Shown here one piece after another: positions 26,101 through 38,100 of a DNA stretch of 64,000 bases (positions are counted from its first letter, which is position 1; every line of letters starts with the position of its first letter). Both the position numbers and the translations under genes were made by a program. The notes beneath the pieces were generated by a model that was not told the origin of the DNA, made no database searches, and was given only the letters and a program-made list of their open reading frames with translations. Origin of the DNA: Chromobotia macracanthus (taxonomy: Eukaryota > Chordata > Actinopteri > Cypriniformes > Botiidae); the NCBI GenBank assembly GCA_036877525.1, contig JAZGTH010000007.1:14058501-14122500 (forward strand), in the 5' to 3' direction.

Positions 26101-29100
26101 CATGTTTCTAGGAGATTAAGTTTCCCTAGTGCAGGTTAAACACAATCTTAAACAAATCAAACATAAAATCAACAAAAGCCAGCAAATCATCTGCCAGTGA
26201 GTCATCGATCCTGAATTAAAAACAGCCAGACGTCGCTTGAAGATCACATATTTTAGTGTAAAATTAATCGAAATTATAAGGGTAAGCAAAAATATATCTA
26301 TATTTCTCCAACTGTGCACATAATGCTCTTTTTTTAAGCCACGTCTATAAAACAAACCATAAACTGGAAATTCGCTACTATGGTAACTGTCTTAATAAGT
26401 TAATAATAAATAAATTATTATAATAATGATAATAAATAATGATAACTAGATAATTACATTTTCTGTAGAAAATGTGAGTGGTGCTTGTCAATTTGAGTGC
26501 CGTTTGTTGTGTCTGAAGTCAGGCCAGAATACTTCAACAACGTTTACCTGTTTTAACATGGTGCTATCATTATTCAACATGATTCTAACATGTTTAAACA
26601 TGATGCTAGTATGATTTTGCATGATGTTAGCATGTTTTATCATGATGCTAATATAACTTAATTTGATGCTAGTATTTTTTAGCATGATGCTAGCATGTTT
26701 TAGCATGATTTAACATGATAATTTTTCATGATAAAGAAAGATTAAATGCCAGTCTGAGTCAAAAGAGGCCACCAACTTTCTTTGCAAAATTCAGCACAAT
26801 GTTAAGTCTAAATAAAAAAAATTAAAGTCATAGTGGGAAAAAATAAAAGTCATAGTGGGAAAAAATAAAAGTCATAGTGGGAAAAAATAAAAGTCATAGC
26901 ATGCCTCTCCTTAATAAGCCCGTCCATTTCACCATCATTCATGGGTCTACGACAAACAGTGTGGGATAAGTTATATGCCAAAATTTTGTCCAGAAAAAGG
27001 AGTATGCAAGAGATTAATAGTGATGCCTTGCAAGCACCACTAATAAGTTAAAAAAAACAAACAACAGTATGTTGACTTTCTCAAGCAAACATAATAAAGT
27101 TATCATGTATGGCAGAACTCACAATGGCAAAACAGCAACTGCAACTTTCATGTTTGATTACTAGTCTTCATACATGGAGCTGTATCTGATAAGCAGCTGA
27201 AAATTTTGTTTCAGTTCATTTGAGTTCAGTTTCAATAGCATTTACTCTCTTCATTGACTGTCGGGCAAAATAAATACATTCTACCTTGCAAGCTAGCTTA
27301 AACAAACTTAAAGTGTAAAGAAAATTCCCCACGGCTTACCATTTACGTAACTTGAAAGTGCTGACACCCCCATGAAGAAAAGTTGAATGTCTTTTTTGTA
27401 GACTTTGCAGAAGATCTCAAAGATTTGGGCCGTGTTTCAACTATAATTTGTATTTATCAGCACAACAAAAACAAAATAGAAAGCAGCCATGCACCATGCA
27501 GACATGGTATCTGAATGTTAAGAACCCAGATTACATTACTGCTACACAGCAGAGCAGTAAAGAAATGCCTGTGCTGTAAAAAACGTGTGACAACTTCATG
27601 CACAAATGAGCAACTGTACAGATGAAAGCAAGACACTTGAATCAGATCACATTTCTGAGGCACCGGCTGCAGGGGAAACAATACGACTTAAACCAGCACA
27701 GACATCTGTCAACAACACCAATAAGCCTTGATGAAAAGACCAGCTTAGACAAGCACGTTTTTCACATGGTGTAGGCTGGATTGTGCTGGTTATTGTTGGT
27801 TGGTGCTGGTCTAACTGGTGGGGCTGATTGACCAGGAGAATCTTGCTAGTAGCAGCCTGGTCATCCAAAACACAACCTAACCTGAGGACAGAGCTGAGGA
27901 CTAGTCTAAGGTAGCTTAATCTTTGACTAGACAGCAAAGGGTCTGTCAACAATGGAGTTTATTTTGGCCAAGAATGACCCACTTAGAAGGGACAATTATA
28001 TTCTATTAGAAGATAAAATGGCAAAAAAATGTTTAAACTCAAAAAATAAGTGCTGATTACTTCACAGAAATACCTCTGAAGATCAGAGCAGTATACAGTT
28101 CTTTCTGCAGATATCCAGTTACATTTTCAAAAACGACACTCTAAACATCACTACAAAACTTTAGCAAATCCAGTGATTAGTTCTTACTCAAAAGCATTAT
28201 TGTGAACCTGTGTCAATCCTGTAAACACAACAGACAAACAGTAGACTGATTCAAAGTCTGTGTTTCCTGATTCTGAGGAGCTGCATTAAGTCAACAAAAC
28301 AGATCAGAGCATGTCAGAACATTTTGTGTGCAATTTTTTGAGAGATGGTCAATCAAGACCACAGATGGTCTGAGGCTAAGACTAGCTGAGAAATAACCTG
28401 CATGTGAGTGTGAAAACGGATTCTGATGTCTACATGAAAGTCCTCTTTCAATATCTAAAAAGGGATGAGTAGTTGTGGGGACTGACCAAGCTGTGTGTGA
28501 GTCATGAGGTCGGCCAGTATGGTCACAGATGAGGCACTGGTGGCGTGGTGGGCTCTCCCTCCAGGGTGGGAGGAGGTGGAGGATGCAGACGATGATGTTG
28601 AGGAGTTCTGGATGACCTTGTTGAACCAGTGCTCCACACGAGGGTGCGGATGGTATGGAGATGAGGAGCCAATGCGTCCCTGCCGGCGCAGTGAGCCTTC
28701 GTCTTCTGAAGCGGAGGAGGTGTCTGTGTGATTAAGAACATGATTTTAAGATTTTAGAAATGACTTTATGTGATGAGACTAAAGCAATGACTGTCTTGCA
28801 AGTAAAAGTATATATGGGTAATTCTGTGTCAACTCAACCAGACTCAACCAGAGGTCCCTGGCTCAAATTTTTTTATTTTTAAATATTTTTACAAAAGCGA
28901 GACCAACATAAATAGTGATGAAGAAGCCAAAATATTAAATGTCATTGATGAATAGTTACTGAGTAATCCACTCATTTGTGAAGGGGGGTCAAAACAATGG
29001 TGCCATGGAGCCATATTAACAGGGGTAAAAAAAATGACTTGAGAAAAATGCAGCATCATTATTTTATTTTTACACAGAGATTGTTAGGTCTATGAGTGAA

Positions 29101-32100
29101 ATCTGTTGACTTTAGCAGTGTTTGTTACATTATATGCAACAGTTTCTCAAAAATGAGGAAATGGTTTTTTTACAAAGTTTTTTTTTCAAAAGTTTACATG
29201 CCTGTAACTAAAAACAGAATAGAAATATTTTAATGTCCATTTAGATTTGAATTCTTAAGCAGCTTTTCTTTTGAGAGCTATATTTGTAAGGCCCTATATG
29301 GTATAGTCCTAGAGATATGGGAATCCAAATGTGCCTCCAAGAGTAAACTGTTAACTTGTACACATTTTGTCAAAAATCCAAATTGTAAAAATTGTAAAAA
29401 AAAAAAAAAAATTTGAAGAGGAAGGTCTGAAGAACAAATATTGTTAATTCTAGGAATTTAACCTTTAGGTATTCACATAAAAAACAATCTTTTAAATATC
29501 TTGGTTTCTGGGAGTCCAAAAATAACTGTTATTAAGAATAATGAGAATAAGAAAAAACTTTTTAACTCATTAGAACTTCAAGAAGGTACTGTATAATTAA
29601 ACAATTTAGATAAGGTAAATCTTGGTTTATCAAATACACATATGCAAAGAGATATGCTGCCCAAAGAGACAGGAAATTATGATACTGCATATTTAGAATT
29701 ATGGTACATCTTGGTGCATGTTGGGAATGCTGGTGTGAAGTTTGAGCATACCTAACCTCTCAACAATATCAGGCGACCACAGACATGCAGTTGAACAGAA
29801 ACTCAAAAGGCCATTAGATGAGACTGACCAAATATGATGTTGATTATATCTCTAGAAGTTGCTCAATGTCTGGAAATGGCTAAAAACTTTGTCCAACTAT
29901 TGTTGGACTTTGGATATCACTGTAAGTGACTTTTTGTAGCATTTGGAATGTTACATGGGCCTACCAAACATTATATAGGTATAAAACGTAGCGTGAGGAC
30001 TGCTTTTTTGAAATGTTGTGGGTTGCACTATAGAGCCATTTCGCTTCATTTGATTGTGAAACCCAAATAACATGTACATTTTCACCATTTTTAACATGTA
30101 TGCAAACTTTCATGAATTTTCAAGCATGTTTAGACTCTCAAAATGCGATCCATTTTGTAGATATACAAACAGAGCAGTTCCTTATACCGTTGGTACTCAG
30201 GCCATAATTAAAAAGATACCTTTATTCAAATTACCCTAAAACAAATACAAATATGGAATATTTGTAAAAACTACTAAGAACATTTATTGTGCCTCAAATT
30301 TTAGGTTTAAAAGTAACTCCAGGACACTGAAATGGTTGTAATCAATGCAGTTGTTTTAAAAGAAGGACAGAAGATATATTTCTGGCTGCAAACCCAAACC
30401 CTAAATGCAGTTTTCATTGTCGTTTTTTATAAAAAGAGTGATCAGTTTCCCAAAGTCAAACCCCTAGTGTCATCACATCGACACAACATTGATTAAGTGA
30501 CAGAATGACAGAAACTCCAACCATTATTACCCATCATGTAATACATACATTTACTTTAAAACATCAAAATGTAGTCAAATCTGCCATCAGAGGCTGAAAA
30601 ATACACACACATGGAGAAAGTGAAAAGTGTTCGTTCTCACTAAATTAAAAGATCAGTCTGCAGAGAATGGGGCGATTGGCTGGAAAATTTGTGTGATGTC
30701 ATACTCATGTGGTCGGAGATCAGGTGTGTGAGGTCTGCAGTTACACTAAGATGCATGACTTCATCATATTCCACATTATAAATACATCATAAGTGGTATT
30801 CCAGAAAACAGCAGATGTCCATTAAGTCATGGTGCATTAAACCATATGTGCCATATCATCACTAATAAAGACTGTAGTGATTTTCAAAATGCGTGTGAGA
30901 CAGTGATTTGGAGACTTTAATGCGATAGTTCACCCAAAAAATGAAAATTCTTCCATCATTTATTCACCCTCATGTCATGACGATACACTGTCTTAGTAAA
31001 GTTATAAATGTGTTATTCATAATGTCATATACTGCATTTATCCATCGCAAAAATATATCAAAACTACGACACGTTGTCCAATCAGACACCGAAAAATAAT
31101 ACAAAAACTCCAGCTGGTTCAGAATGCAGCAGCCAGAGTTCTCATGAGAACGTGTAAGCATTACAGTATTAGCCCAGTTTTGTCCACTGCACTGGCTGCC
31201 TATCAAGCATTGTATAAAATTTTGCTGAATACCTACAAGGCTCTGAATGGTCTAGCTCCTCAATACCTAAACAAGCTCCTCTCTTAGTACAGTACTTCAC
31301 GTTCACTGCAATCTGAAAAATCTGGCCATTTGATAATACCCAGAATTTCAAAATCAAGCGTTGGTGGTAGATCCTTTTCATATATTTCATCTCTGGAACA
31401 GTCTTCCCAGTACTGTCCGGAAGGTAGATACATTATGTCAGTTTAAATCTAGATTAAAGACCCGCTGTTTAATCTAGTTTACACACAGTCCTATGAATTA
31501 TTACTCAAATCCCTTAAGGGATTATTAGGCTGCATTAATTAGGTAATGATTAAACAAGAACTGGAAAATGACCAAATAAGGTAAAAAAGGCACTACACCA
31601 AAACAAAGACAAAGGAAAACAAAAGAACAAGACATAAGAGTTCATATCTGTGACAGTAACCTTGACACAGATAAATAACAATAAACAACATAAGATAAAG
31701 TCAGTGTATAAACGGACATCACTTAAACATAAATTTGCAGACAGCCATCTGAGTCAACTTTACAAAGACACTTGTTTATACCCCATTTACATTTAAAAAC
31801 TTCCAAAGTATTCACCAATTTGTAATAATTAAACTTTATAGTGATTAAGTAGTATTATAGTATTAAGTAGTATTTATATAGTATTAATCCCTTTAAAACT
31901 TCAACAATATCAACTGAACCACCATCATTATATTTTTGTTTACGTAACAACCAAATGGCCATTTTAGCTTGTCCAAATAAAAAGTTTAGTAAAACATGAA
32001 CTTCAATTTACTCCTACAATATTTAGGACCATAAATAAAAACCATAGACATATAAACTTCCCTAAGGGTCTGACACCACTCCTCTAATTTGTAAAATAAA

Positions 32101-35100
32101 GGCTGAAACAGTTTTAAACACTTTCCTGCATCCCACAGAATGGACAGCCCTCCCCTTCTTGTGGATCAAGGGGAGCTCTGTGTCTGTTTGTAGCTATTAT
32201 ACCATGTACAATCCGCCAATGAAGGTCTCCAGACCTTTTCTCAATGGGGGGCTTGTACAGGGTATATAGTCCTGTGGCAAAAACTCATGTATTTGAGTTA
32301 GCCTCTGCCACCCTGTAAGGGGGCTGAGGCAGAAGCTGAAGCAGGATCCAGTTGCGGATGTTTATTGGGGTTATCAAACGAGTCGTGATCCATAATCAAA
32401 GTCAAAAGTACAGGCAAAGGGTCGTGATAAACATAGACAGTCCAACCATGCAACACAACAAAAGGGAGAGACGTAAATCAGAGGTCGTAAATCCAGGCAG
32501 AGAATCGATATCTAAACAAACAGTCCAATCCAGGCGTCAAACAAAGGGGCAAGGCAAAAATCAGAAAACGAGAACCAAACAATAGGTAAGACACAGGAAA
32601 TCAGGCAGTAAAAGAGAATGCTCAGTAGTCAGGTGTAAAGCTGGCAATACTTCGCAACGTGGCCATGTGGCAGCAAGGTTTATATAGATGCCAAACAGGA
32701 AGTAAGTTCAGAGTTCAAAGTTCAGAGTTCAGCAGAGGGAGCATGAGCAGTCAGTATTCCGGTGAGGGCTCCCTCTGCTGGCGTGATGTTACAGAACCCC
32801 CCCTCTAGGAGCACCTCCAGGTGCTCTACGTGGGCGTCCCCGTGGCCATGGTGCTGGACGGTCAGGTCTGGCTCGATGAAACTCCTCCGTGAGCGAGGGA
32901 TCCAGAATGTCCACTGCCGCTACCCATGATCTCTCCTCTGGGCCGTATCCCTCCCAATCCACCAGGTATTGTAACTGACCCCCTCTTCGCCGTGAGTCAA
33001 GCAGGACGTTCACCTTGTAGGCCGGCATTCCGCCAATGTCCAGCGGTGGCTCCTGCAATATGGCCTTGGGGTCAGCGTCCCGGTGGAAAGGTTTGAGGAG
33101 TGACACATGGAAAGAAGGAGAAATGCGGTAGTCAGCAGGAAGCTCTAATTGGTAAGTGACCTCATTAATCTGTCTTATGATTTTAAATGGGCCAACATAC
33201 CAGGGAGAGAGCTTCCTGCTCGGCAGACGTAGCTTGAGATCCCTCGTGGAGAGCCAGACCCTTTGTCCAGGTTGGTATGGAGGGTGTGGGCGACAGTGAC
33301 GGTTAGCGTTAATTTCCTGCCTCCTCACAGCGCGTTGAAGCCGCACATGGGCATTGTCCCACACCCTCTCACTGTTACGAATCCAGTCGTTAACAGCAGG
33401 CACAGACGATGGTTCTCCCGACCACGGGAACAGGGGAGGCTGGTAACCCAGCACACATTGAAATGGTGTGAGTCCTGTAGAGGAGTGCGTGAGTGAGTTC
33501 TGGGCATACTCAGTCCAAGGGAGAGATTCAGCCCAGCGATGTTGTTCTCGGCTGCAGTAAGTCCGCAGGTACCTGCCGATCTCTTGGTTCAGCCTCTCCA
33601 CCTGACCGTTTGACTGCGGATGATAGCCAGAGGTTAAACTCACATTGATATCTAAAAGGTTACAAAAGGATTTCCAAACCTGAGAGGTGAACTGAGTTCC
33701 TCGATCTGATATAATGTCTTCAGGTAGACCATAGTTTCGAAAGACATGGTGGAACTTGAGCAGTCTCCATGGCAGTAGGTAATCCTTTTAATGGAACCAG
33801 ACGACAGGCTTTGGAGAAGCGGTCGATGATGACCAGGATTGTGGTGTAACCATCAGACAGGGGTAAGTCAGTGATGAAGTCGATGGAGAGGTGAGACCAA
33901 GGTCGTTGGGGAATCGGGAGAGGCTGTAGAAGTCCGGTCGGCAGGTCCCTGGGAGTCTTGGACTGGGCACAGACGGAGCAAGACTTGACATAATTGGCCA
34001 CATCTTTGGTCATTGAAGGCCACCAGAAGGAATTCTGCACAAGTTTAAGGGTTCGTGAAATGCCGGGATGTCCCGTGCTGAGTGATGTGTGGACCCACTG
34101 GATGACCCGGTGACGTAGTGTCTGGGGAACATATTGTTTGAAAGGGGGGCAGTTCGGTGGTGATGGTTCTGTGAGGAGGGCCTGGTGAATTTCCTCCATT
34201 ATGTCCCAGTTGACCGGAGCAACAAACAAGGCTGAACTTAGGATAGGTTCAGGATTGTAGTTCTGTCGTGGAGGATCATGGCGCCTGGATAGTGCATCTG
34301 CCTTGCTATTCTTGGAGCCTGGACGATAAGTGACTGTAAAATGGAATCGTGAAAAGAACAGGGACCATCTTGCCTGGCGTGAATTCAGACGTCGAGCAGA
34401 CTTGACATACTCAAGGTTCTTATGGTCCGTGATAACTTGAAAAGGATGAACTGCCCCCTCGAGCCAATGTCTCCATTCTTCCATGGCAGCCTTCATTGAC
34501 AGAAGCTCTTTGTTTACCACATCATAATTAAACTCAGCGGGGGTTAGCTTCCGAGAGAAGAAGGCACACGGGAAAAGCTTGGGAGGTTGTCCGTGACGTT
34601 GAGAGAGCACGGCTCCAATCCCGCAGTCAGAAGCATCAACCTCCACAATGAAGGGGAGTTCTGGATCTGGATGTTTTAGGATGGGGGCCGTCGTGAAGCT
34701 GGTCTTGAGCTTTTGGAAGGCTGCATTGGCGGAAGCGTTCCATGACAACTTCTTGGGTTTTCCCTTGAGTAATGAAGTGAGAGGTGCAGCAATAGAGCTG
34801 TAGTTCCTAATGAAGCGTCGATAGAAGTTAGCAAAGCCCAGGAACCTCTGCAATTCTTTCAACGTGGAGGGCTGCGGCCACTCAGTGACGGCGGTTACCT
34901 TAGAAGCATCCATTTCAACGCCCTGGTGGCTGATGTTGTACCCCAGGAATGTTGTCTGCTTCACATGAAACTCACATTTTTCAGTCTTGACATAGAGTTG
35001 GTGATTGAGAAGCTTGGAAAGAACGGCTGGGGCATTGGCAAGGCCAAAGGGCATAACCAGGTATTCGTAGTGCCCCCTGGTGGTGAGAAAAGCTGTCTTC

Positions 35101-38100
35101 CACTCATCTCCGTCCCTGATGCGTATCAGGTTATAAGCGCTTCTCAAGTCGAGTTTGGTAAACATTTTGGCCTCCCGGAGTTGTTCTAGGGCAGAAGGGA
35201 CTAGAGGCAGTGGATACCTGAATTTAACAGTGACATTATTGAGGCCTCTGTAGTCGATGCACGGACGCAGACCCCCATCCTTCTTCTCCACGAAGAAGAA
35301 GCCGGCTGCAGCGGGAGAAGTAGAAGGACAGATAAAGCCAGCTTCCAGAGCCTCCTTGATGTAGTCCTCCATAGCCTGTGCTTCTTGGCGTGACAGCGGG
35401 TAGACTTTGCTTTTGGGAGGACACATGTTGGGAAGAAGGTCTATAGCACAGTCCCAGTGCCGATGTGGTGGTAACTGTGTGGCTTTAACCTTGCTGAAGA
35501 CCTCCAAAAGCTCGTTATAAACCTTGGGGATCTTTGGTTGGGTCAGGCTCGGAGGGCTCTCAATACTTGTGGACAGACATGGACTGGACTGCTTAAGGGT
35601 TAGACAGTGACTAAAACAGAATGGAGACCAGTGGGTCAGCTCACCCGTGTGCCAGGAGATGTGGGGATCGTGGCAACTTAGCCATGGAATTCCTAAAATT
35701 ATTTCATATTTGGGTGAGTCGATCAGATATAGAGAGATGTTCCCTTCATGAAAAACCCCAATTTGCATTTTCAGTGATCGGGTCTGTTCCAGAATTCCTC
35801 CTTTGATGGGTTGGTTATTGACAGCCGTAATACTGATAGAATCTCATATAGATGCCGTAATCTACTAATGCTGTCAACATAAGAGAACCACTTTCGGTAG
35901 AAATCTGTACAGGTAATGTGAAGACTTTAAATGGATCTTGTGAAAAGGTGTCCACACTCACTCGGTCTTGTGCTGTGAGGGACCTCCGTGTCTTTTGAGG
36001 ACACTGTGACTTACGATGACCTGGTTCACCACAATAAAAGCAGAGGTTGTTGATTAACCTTCGTCTACGCTCGTCCTCAGACAGCCTGGTAGATCCTACT
36101 TGCATGGGCTTGGTAACACATGGTGCCTCAGGACTCCGAAGTGCAGGTCGTGACATAAGGTGGGATGCATGCGCTTGCTTGGGTTTAGGTGAGTTCCTGA
36201 GCAAATTATCAATCTTAACAGTCATGTTAACAAAGTCATTGAAAGAAGATTCCTCACCTCGACATGCCATCTCCAACTGCAATTGGGGACATAGGCTTTC
36301 CCGAAACACCCCTTTAAGTGCAGCATCATTCCATCCACTCTGAGCTGCAAGAGTCCTGAATTCGACTGCGTGCTCTGCTGCACTATGTGAGCCTTGAGAA
36401 AGGTGTAAAAGACGAGACGAAACATCCCGACCCCCAGCAGGATATTCAAATACTTCTCGGAGTTGTTGCAAAAAATACTCAGGTGAAGATCTAAACTGTT
36501 CGTCCGTCTCCCAAACCGCAGCAGCCCAATCAATAGCCTTGCCAGATAGTAGTGACATGATAAAAGAGCATTGATCAGAACTAGCATGAGACTGATCCCC
36601 CAACGATTCCAAATACGTGCATACTTGTCGAATGAACCCTTTACACCGTTCTGCAGAACCATCAAACTTATCGGGAAGAGCAAGTCTTACCGTGCTCGAC
36701 GTGGTGGAAGGAGGAGAGCAAAGTCGCTGGAGCAGTAGTTCATTGTGGTAGCAAGGTTTATATAGATGCCAAACAGGAAGTAAGTTCAGAGTTCAAAGTT
36801 CAGAGTTCAGCAGAGGGAGCATGAGCAGTCAGTATTTCGGTGAGGGCTCCCTCTGCTGGCGTGATGTTACACACCCAAACTGATCTGCTGATGTTCAGCT
36901 TTAGAGCGTCCTCAGCAGACATCCACCCATCCTGAGAGGTCAAATGTCCAACTTTAATTAAGTTTGCAATCCATAGAGCTCTTCTGAGGGATACCGAATT
37001 AAAAATGTCTAGGTCCACTGCAGAGTTAAAAAGCAATGGTTCTTCTCCTACCCACAAGCCTCGTGCCACTTGGCTCACAAGAGAACCTAAAAAGTGCCCA
37101 TGTATTCAGCATTTACTTGTAGAATGGGGTCAGTCCAGATAGGTCCAGCTTATGTCCATAATAAACAGGTTGCAGTCTAACCCCATATTACCTGACTGTA
37201 TGTGAAGTTCTTCTCCTTTCCTGTCATGTGTGAAGTCTAAGATGCAATTCCAATCCACTCCTAAAATGATAAAGTTATCCTCTGCCACTGATATAAAAAC
37301 TGTTTAAGTTTGGTAAAAAGCTGCGGTCTATCTAATCCTAAATTAGGGGCAAAGATATTAACAAACAGAAAATGAAGATTACCAATTTCAGCCCTAATAA
37401 ATAGTAATCTCCCCGGTTCCACATTTTTTAAAAGAATCTTAGCTTTAAAAGCACAGGAAAAAGCACAGCCACTATCTTTATTTCACTAGGATCACTCTGG
37501 AACAGAACTGTGTACTGGTCGGCACTGCACTGGGACATACTACATCCATTGTCTGCCCCAAGAGTCATTGTACTGTCTTGTGCTGTCTGCACATGTTTGT
37601 GCTTGTGCGCTTTATGTATAAATTATATATAAATGATGTAGTCTTGTAGTTCTGTGTTGTTCTGTGTTTATGTAGCACCTAGTTCCTGGAGAAACGTTGT
37701 TTCGTTTCACTATGTACTTGTATGGTTGAATGACAATAAACTCCACCTGAAATTGAAGCCCCAGTCAACCTTATTGTTTTGGTCACTGTGGGTCTCTTGC
37801 AAAAAACACTTTCCAACACTCACAAAAAACAAGATCTTTCAATCTTATAATTTCTGATAGCAAACCACATTTTCTCCCATCCCATTCACATTAAGGGATC
37901 CCACCTGCAAGATCTCCATAAGGAAGAAAAAGAGTTAACAGCCATCATAATTACCTTTTGTTGTGAGAGTTCTTCATAACCTTCCTAGCCCACATAACAG
38001 ATGAAATAAACAATATCAGGGAAATAGTCAGTTATTTCAACACCGATTTTCCTGTAGCTTTATCCAAAAACTATTGATTTGTTCTACAGTATACAAATCC

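Larger units (their letters stand above)
23644..28486. other. dip2a: Intron 5 of dip2a
   Basis: 4.8 kb, AT-rich. It holds the palindromic AGCATGATGCTA arrays (25040-25325, 26535-26725) and a 22-bp array (26812-26900). The block 26740-27060 is shared with 59.2-59.7 kb. I see no exon; open frames across the AGCATGATGCTA arrays (for example 25080-25307) are repeat by-products. Confidence 0.55.
32314..36871 (-). mobile_element. Ty3/gypsy LTR retrotransposon with chromodomain, defective
   Basis: The element is bounded by TG...CA ends and a CACCC target duplication. On the minus strand the order is LTR, gag (CCHC knuckle), protease, reverse transcriptase, RNase H, integrase, chromodomain, polypurine tract, LTR, typical of fish chromoviruses. 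Defects: the right (5') LTR is reduced to 127 bp and fused to gag; protease reads DYG instead of DSG; the reverse transcriptase lacks the segment with the two catalytic aspartates; there is a frameshift in integrase near 33760. The two LTR pieces differ at very few positions over 127 bp (for example CGGTG with T or C at 36838/32760), so insertion was fairly recent. Confidence 0.95.

Noticed and set aside
28504..28731. Acidic plus-strand frame opposite exon 5
   Set aside because: It is the antisense shadow of the Ser-rich dip2a exon 5.
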